Source: an uncultured Methanobrevibacter sp. (GTDB taxonomy: Archaea; Methanobacteriota; Methanobacteria; Methanobacteriales; Methanobacteriaceae). From it: a stretch of DNA of 21,598 bases. Below, one piece after another: positions 18,763-21,598 of this stretch. The stretch covers positions 1 to 21,598 of the forward strand of contig ONIK01000031.1 of NCBI GenBank assembly GCA_900317865.1. Reading direction: 5' to 3'. Each line of letters opens with the position of its first letter. Within the stretch, counting starts at the first letter, position 1. A model generated the notes under the pieces. That model did not search any database. It was not told where the DNA came from and saw nothing but the letters and a program-made list of their open reading frames with translations. Made by a program: the position numbers and the translations under genes.

Positions 18763-19429
18763 GATATCTACATGCTCTTTAGTTTAAACATGCCTTACTA
18801 AAAAATTCATGACGAAGAACTAAAAAAATCGAAAGAAAACAAAAAAAGCATCAAAGTCAGTGTAATCAAAGTAAAATTAAAAACCGGACAAACAGAAATA
18901 CTATTTACAAATTTACCAAATGAAATAGCAACGCCGGAAGAATTAAAACAATTATATTGTGAAAGATAGAAAATAGAAACCGATTACGACAGATTAAAAA
19001 ACAAATTATACATCGAAAAATTCAGCGCAAGAGAGGAACCATAATCGAACAAGACTTCTACTGCCATATAGTCATTAAATATACCAATAATAAAACACGG
19101 CAAAGAACTAAAAATAATACGAAAACCAAAAGAAACAGTAAAATACACCCACGAATACCATCCCAACATCAACACACCCGTCGAAGAAATCAAATATCAA
19201 CTACCAAGACTCCTAACAGACAACCAAGACGAAATACAAAAGTAATAAAAGAAATAATGGAAGTTAGTTCCAAAGAATTAGTAGCAACTAAAATACTGCA
19301 CGAACACACGCATAAAGAGATAAAGAAAAAAATTGGAATAAAAATTGCAAAACAAGTAAAAGCCGGGGATTCGAAAAAACTGAAAACCTTAACTTGAAGT
19401 ACCGTGAAAGTGCCAAAAAAATTAAATAA
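18763..19429 (+). pseudogene. Decayed IS4-type transposase (C-terminal part)
   Basis: Pieces in successive frames read as the C-terminal half of an IS4-type DDE transposase. One frame gives IYMLFSLNMPY, a TAA (18799), then KVKLKTGQTEILFTNL and EELKQLYCER, followed by a TAG (18967) where the family has Trp, then KIETDYDRLKNKLYIEKFS. The YREK signature, Y-x2-R-x3-E-x6-K, is intact across the stop (Tyr at 18955, Lys at 18997). Near 19034 the frame shifts, giving GTIIEQDFYCHIVIKY, typical of the family. Further shifted pieces follow (YHPNINTPVEEIKYQL; then NLNLKYRESAKKIK ending at TAA 19427-19429). At least two stops and two or more frameshifts make it non-functional, and the N-terminal half is gone. 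I found no terminal inverted repeats. Hydrophobic open frames on the opposite strand here are shadows. Confidence 0.7.
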
Positions 19430-19447
19430 GCTAAATAAACATATCTC

Positions 19448-19456
19448 TTTATAAAG
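19448..19456 (+). promoter_or_regulatory. TATA box of the MATE gene
   Basis: TTTATAAAG fits an archaeal TATA box. Transcription starting about 25 bases downstream would begin near 19475-19480, just ahead of a GTGA ribosome-binding match at 19479-19482 and the ATG at 19491. Confidence 0.5.
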
Positions 19457-19490
19457 TTTAAAATTGTAAACAAAATACGTGAAGAGAAAA

Positions 19491-20882
19491 ATGGAAAATG
19501 AAAATATAGAACTAATTACCAGAGACCCCAAAAAAGCTATATTAAAACTTAGCATTCCTATTTTTATTACATTAATTATTTCATTTGTTTATAATATAAT
19601 TGATACGGTCTGGGTAGCGGGTTTAGGTCCTAATGCACTTTCTGCAATTGCTTTTGTAACACCAATATATATGCTTTTGATAAGTATCGGAAGCGGTATC
19701 GGTGCAGGTGCAAGCTCTTTAATTTCTATAAGTATTGGTGCTGAAGATCATAAACGTGCAAATAAGATAGGTCTTCATGCATTGTTATTGGGAGGAGTAT
19801 TATCTATTATCCCTGCACTTTTAGTCTTATTTTATTTGAAACCTATTTTAATATTTGTAGGGGCAGGAGATGTTCTTAGTTATGCAATGGATTATGCTTA
19901 TATAATTTTTTTATTCCTGTTTGCCATTATATTCTCAAATATGGGATCATATTTATTTAGAGCTGAAGGTAATGCAAAAAGAGCTACACATGCAGTGTTT
20001 TTAAGTGCATTTTTAAATATAATATTAGACCCTATATTTATTTATACCTTAGATTTAGGAATGAAAGGTGCTGCACTATCAACAGTAGTATCCGTTTTAA
20101 TTTCCTGTATTATAATGGCTTATTGGATATGGATTAAAAAGGACAACTATCTTGAATTAACATATAAACATTTCAAATTAGATTTAAATATTATAAAAGA
20201 TATTATGGGTCTTGCAATCCCTTCTACATTAGAAATAACAGTAGTTTCAGCATTAACTTTATTAATAAATTTAATGATTACACAAGCATCTAATTCTGTA
20301 TCAGTGGGAGTATTTACAGTTTCTATGCAAGTAGTCCAATTTACAATTATGCCATTAAATGCTATAGCAACAGCACTTTTAACAGTTGCAGGTGTTGCTT
20401 ATGGTGCTGGTAATTTTAAAAACTTAAAAACTGTACATTCTTTTTGTATTAGGATAGGTTTTGTATTAGCAGTAGTCGCAGCAATTTTAATGATTGTATT
20501 TTCATCACCTATTGCAACAATCTTTAGTTATTCCAATAAAAGTGTGGGATTAACACCCCAAATTGCATCAACAATATCCATATTAAGTTTATATGTTATA
20601 GCACTACCTCATGGACTAATGTCAGGTGCACTATTTCAAGCAATTGGAAAAGGATTATATAGTTTAATCATAACAATTATAAGGGCATTACTGCTACAGT
20701 TAGTATTTGCATATTTATTCTGTTTTACTTTTGAATGGGGTTTAAATGGAATATATGCCGGTATGATATTTGGAGCTTTCATAGGTTCATTAATTGGATA
20801 TATATGGGCTAAAGTATTTATTATTAATAAATTAGAAAAAAGACATATTAAATCTGTTCATGAAATTATTAAACACGAATAA
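19491..20882 (+). CDS. MATE-family multidrug/metabolite efflux transporter
   Basis: A polytopic membrane protein of 463 residues, the usual MATE length, predicted to export small molecules in exchange for Na+ or H+. The sequence is almost wholly hydrophobic helices separated by short loops and shows the family's two homologous halves. The first starts at LKLSIPIFITLIISF with TVWVAGLGPNALSAIAF and IGSGIGAGASSLISI; the second starts near residue 240 at GLAIPSTLEITVV, with NAIATALLTVAGVAYGAG. The amino end, ENIELITRDPKKAILKLS, is typical of the NorM/DinF-like branch. I prefer the ATG at 19491 over an in-frame GTG at 19479, because the GTGA at 19479-19482 sits at ribosome-binding distance and the TATA box spacing fits. 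It is divergent from the NRPS and intact, unlike the transposase remnant between them. Exporting the NRPS product is the likely job, inferred from position only. No clear terminator follows. Confidence 0.92.
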   Translation: MENENIELITRDPKKAILKLSIPIFITLIISFVYNIIDTVWVAGLGPNALSAIAFVTPIYMLLISIGSGIGAGASSLISISIGAEDHKRANKIGLHALLLGGVLSIIPALLVLFYLKPILIFVGAGDVLSYAMDYAYIIFLFLFAIIFSNMGSYLFRAEGNAKRATHAVFLSAFLNIILDPIFIYTLDLGMKGAALSTVVSVLISCIIMAYWIWIKKDNYLELTYKHFKLDLNIIKDIMGLAIPSTLEITVVSALTLLINLMITQASNSVSVGVFTVSMQVVQFTIMPLNAIATALLTVAGVAYGAGNFKNLKTVHSFCIRIGFVLAVVAAILMIVFSSPIATIFSYSNKSVGLTPQIASTISILSLYVIALPHGLMSGALFQAIGKGLYSLIITIIRALLLQLVFAYLFCFTFEWGLNGIYAGMIFGAFIGSLIGYIWAKVFIINKLEKRHIKSVHEIIKHE

Positions 20883-20903
20883 TTTAATAAGGGAGTAGAA
20901 TCA

Positions 20904-21417
20904 TTAATTTAAATATTTAAGAATTTTATCTATATCCTTATCAATAATATCCTCATGTGTTGAATCAATATTAATAAACTCATAATCTGAAGATATTTCA
21001 TCTAATTCTTCTTTAAATTTATTCGTTGTACTTAAATAAATAAGATGCGAATTTACTTTTGGTTTAGGTAAATTCCATCTATATTACTAAGTAAAACTTC
21101 TATAATTTTCTCGTCTAAATTTATCATTTAAAATATTTAAAATCAGAATTTTCATTCTTTAATAAAATTTAATAAATCAGAAACATTATCATAATCAGAT
21201 AAAATAGATTCATGGGCTCTTTCAGCATTACTTTTATATTGTGAATTGATCATATAATTTTCAAAAGATTGCCTTAAAATGCCATCATCCACATAATCAA
21301 TGTCAGTACCATCTAATAAACTAAGTAAATTGTCTACAATGATATTTAATGAATAATAATTAATATTAACTGATGTAAATCAATATATAAAAAAGTAGTA
21401 TCGTCAATTCTATTCAT
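20904..21417 (-). pseudogene. Remnants of a second NRPS (condensation fragment and thioesterase-like tail)
   Basis: The minus strand here holds NRPS-like pieces in several frames. From 21417: NRIDDTTFLYIDLHQLI, matching the active-site region of C2 (CIDCHHLIFDG) with HQ for HH. After a shift and a small deletion: NIIVDNLLSLLDGTD, then VDDGILRQSFENYM and SDYDNVSDLLNFIKE, ending at TGA 21152-21154. These align with NSLLSILNNN, VDDGVLRQISYEES and RDEVNDLLDSV in C2. From 21149 another frame gives ILNDKFRRENYRSFT, two stops, then RWNLPKPKVNSHLIYLSTTN, EISSDYEFINIDSTHEDI and KILKYLN ending at 20904. That tail looks like the end of an NRPS thioesterase, with a His in STHEDI where the catalytic His would fall; this part is less certain than the C fragment. 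The order C then tail is right for one gene that lost its middle. It ends 22 bases from the MATE stop, converging on it. Confidence 0.65.
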
Positions 21418-21565
21418 GCTTGTTTGCCTTCAAGGTCGTCTGCTTCAATGATTGTGTTTCTTAGTGCAAATTTGTATGGTCAAATTAAGAATTAGAGATA
21501 GAGCATTTGAGAAGTATTTGTGCGACAAGCTAGGGTCTATCTCCCATTTAAATCAGTGAAATCTT
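21418..21565. other. No convincing gene
   Basis: Only short open stretches. The minus strand gives PYKFALRN followed by TIIEADDLEGKQA and a stop (ending near 21414), which looks like a real protein tail but has a stop just upstream. The plus strand gives a 28-codon frame from ATG 21476 to TGA 21560 with no recognisable similarity. Both are probably debris. Confidence 0.4.
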
Positions 21566-21595
21566 ATTTCAATCCCAGTTATGACGGGATTTTCC
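21566..21595 (+). CRISPR. Single CRISPR-repeat-like sequence at window edge (tentative)
   Basis: Begins ATTTCAATCCCA, the same opening as direct repeats known from methanogen CRISPR arrays, and continues to GGGATTTTC. Short inverted arms AATCCC and GGGATT flank a nine-base loop. Only one copy is visible, so it could equally be a simple hairpin or a terminator. Confidence 0.25.
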
Positions 21596-21598
21596 CCA

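Noticed and set aside
18984..19193. 69-codon minus-strand open frame
   Set aside because: Antisense to the transposase remnant, which is recognisable on the plus strand by its YREK signature.
19479..19490. GTG start for the MATE gene adding four residues
   Set aside because: The GTGA there is better explained as the ribosome-binding site for the ATG at 19491, and family members usually begin near that Met.
19190..19555. 121-codon minus-strand open frame, very hydrophobic (Phe/Ile/Leu-rich)
   Set aside because: It lies opposite the AT-rich transposase remnant and the start of the MATE gene. A-rich plus-strand coding gives Phe/Leu-rich shadows on the other strand, and there is no ribosome-binding site.
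21570..21598. Intrinsic terminator at the right edge
   Set aside because: The hairpin AATCCC/GGGATT is followed by only a few T and then C-rich sequence. No gene is seen ending just before it.

Overview
The window looks like an accessory region of an AT-rich methanogenic archaeon of the Methanobrevibacter type. The clues are the base composition, archaeal-style GGTGA and GTGA ribosome-binding sequences, TATA-like boxes instead of bacterial -35/-10 signals, and a very large non-ribosomal peptide synthetase (NRPS) divergent from a MATE exporter, an arrangement I recall from rumen Methanobrevibacter. The genus is inferred, not proven.

Layout, left to right. Positions 1-18592 (minus strand) hold one giant NRPS that leaves the window at the left edge, so its C-terminus and release domain are not seen. 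Reading 5'->3' on the minus strand it runs: degenerate C - A1 - T1 - C2 - A2 - T2 - C3 - A3 - T3 - C4 - A4 - T4 - C5 - A5 - T5 - epimerase - C6 - A6 and on. The frame is broken inside the epimerase at about 2960-2970. The 5210-residue upstream piece ends there, and the frame that resumes stays open to base 1. The break coincides with loss of the conserved TVGWFT-type stretch, so it reads as a small out-of-frame deletion (or an assembly error in repetitive DNA). 18593-18760 is the NRPS upstream region. 18763-19429 (plus) is a decayed IS4-type transposase. 19491-20882 (plus) is an intact MATE-family exporter with its own TATA box. 20904-21417 (minus) holds small decayed pieces of a second NRPS: part of a condensation domain and a thioesterase-like tail. 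The last 180 bases have no convincing gene, only a CRISPR-repeat-like sequence at the very end.

How it fits together. The NRPS should build a peptide of at least six building blocks. The first A domain lacks the Asp that normally holds an amino group, so it may load a carboxylic acid rather than an amino acid. The fifth residue would be turned to the D form if the epimerase worked. The MATE protein is the obvious candidate to export the product. Remnants of another NRPS beyond the exporter, and near-identical internal C domains, point to a locus that has grown and shrunk by recombination.
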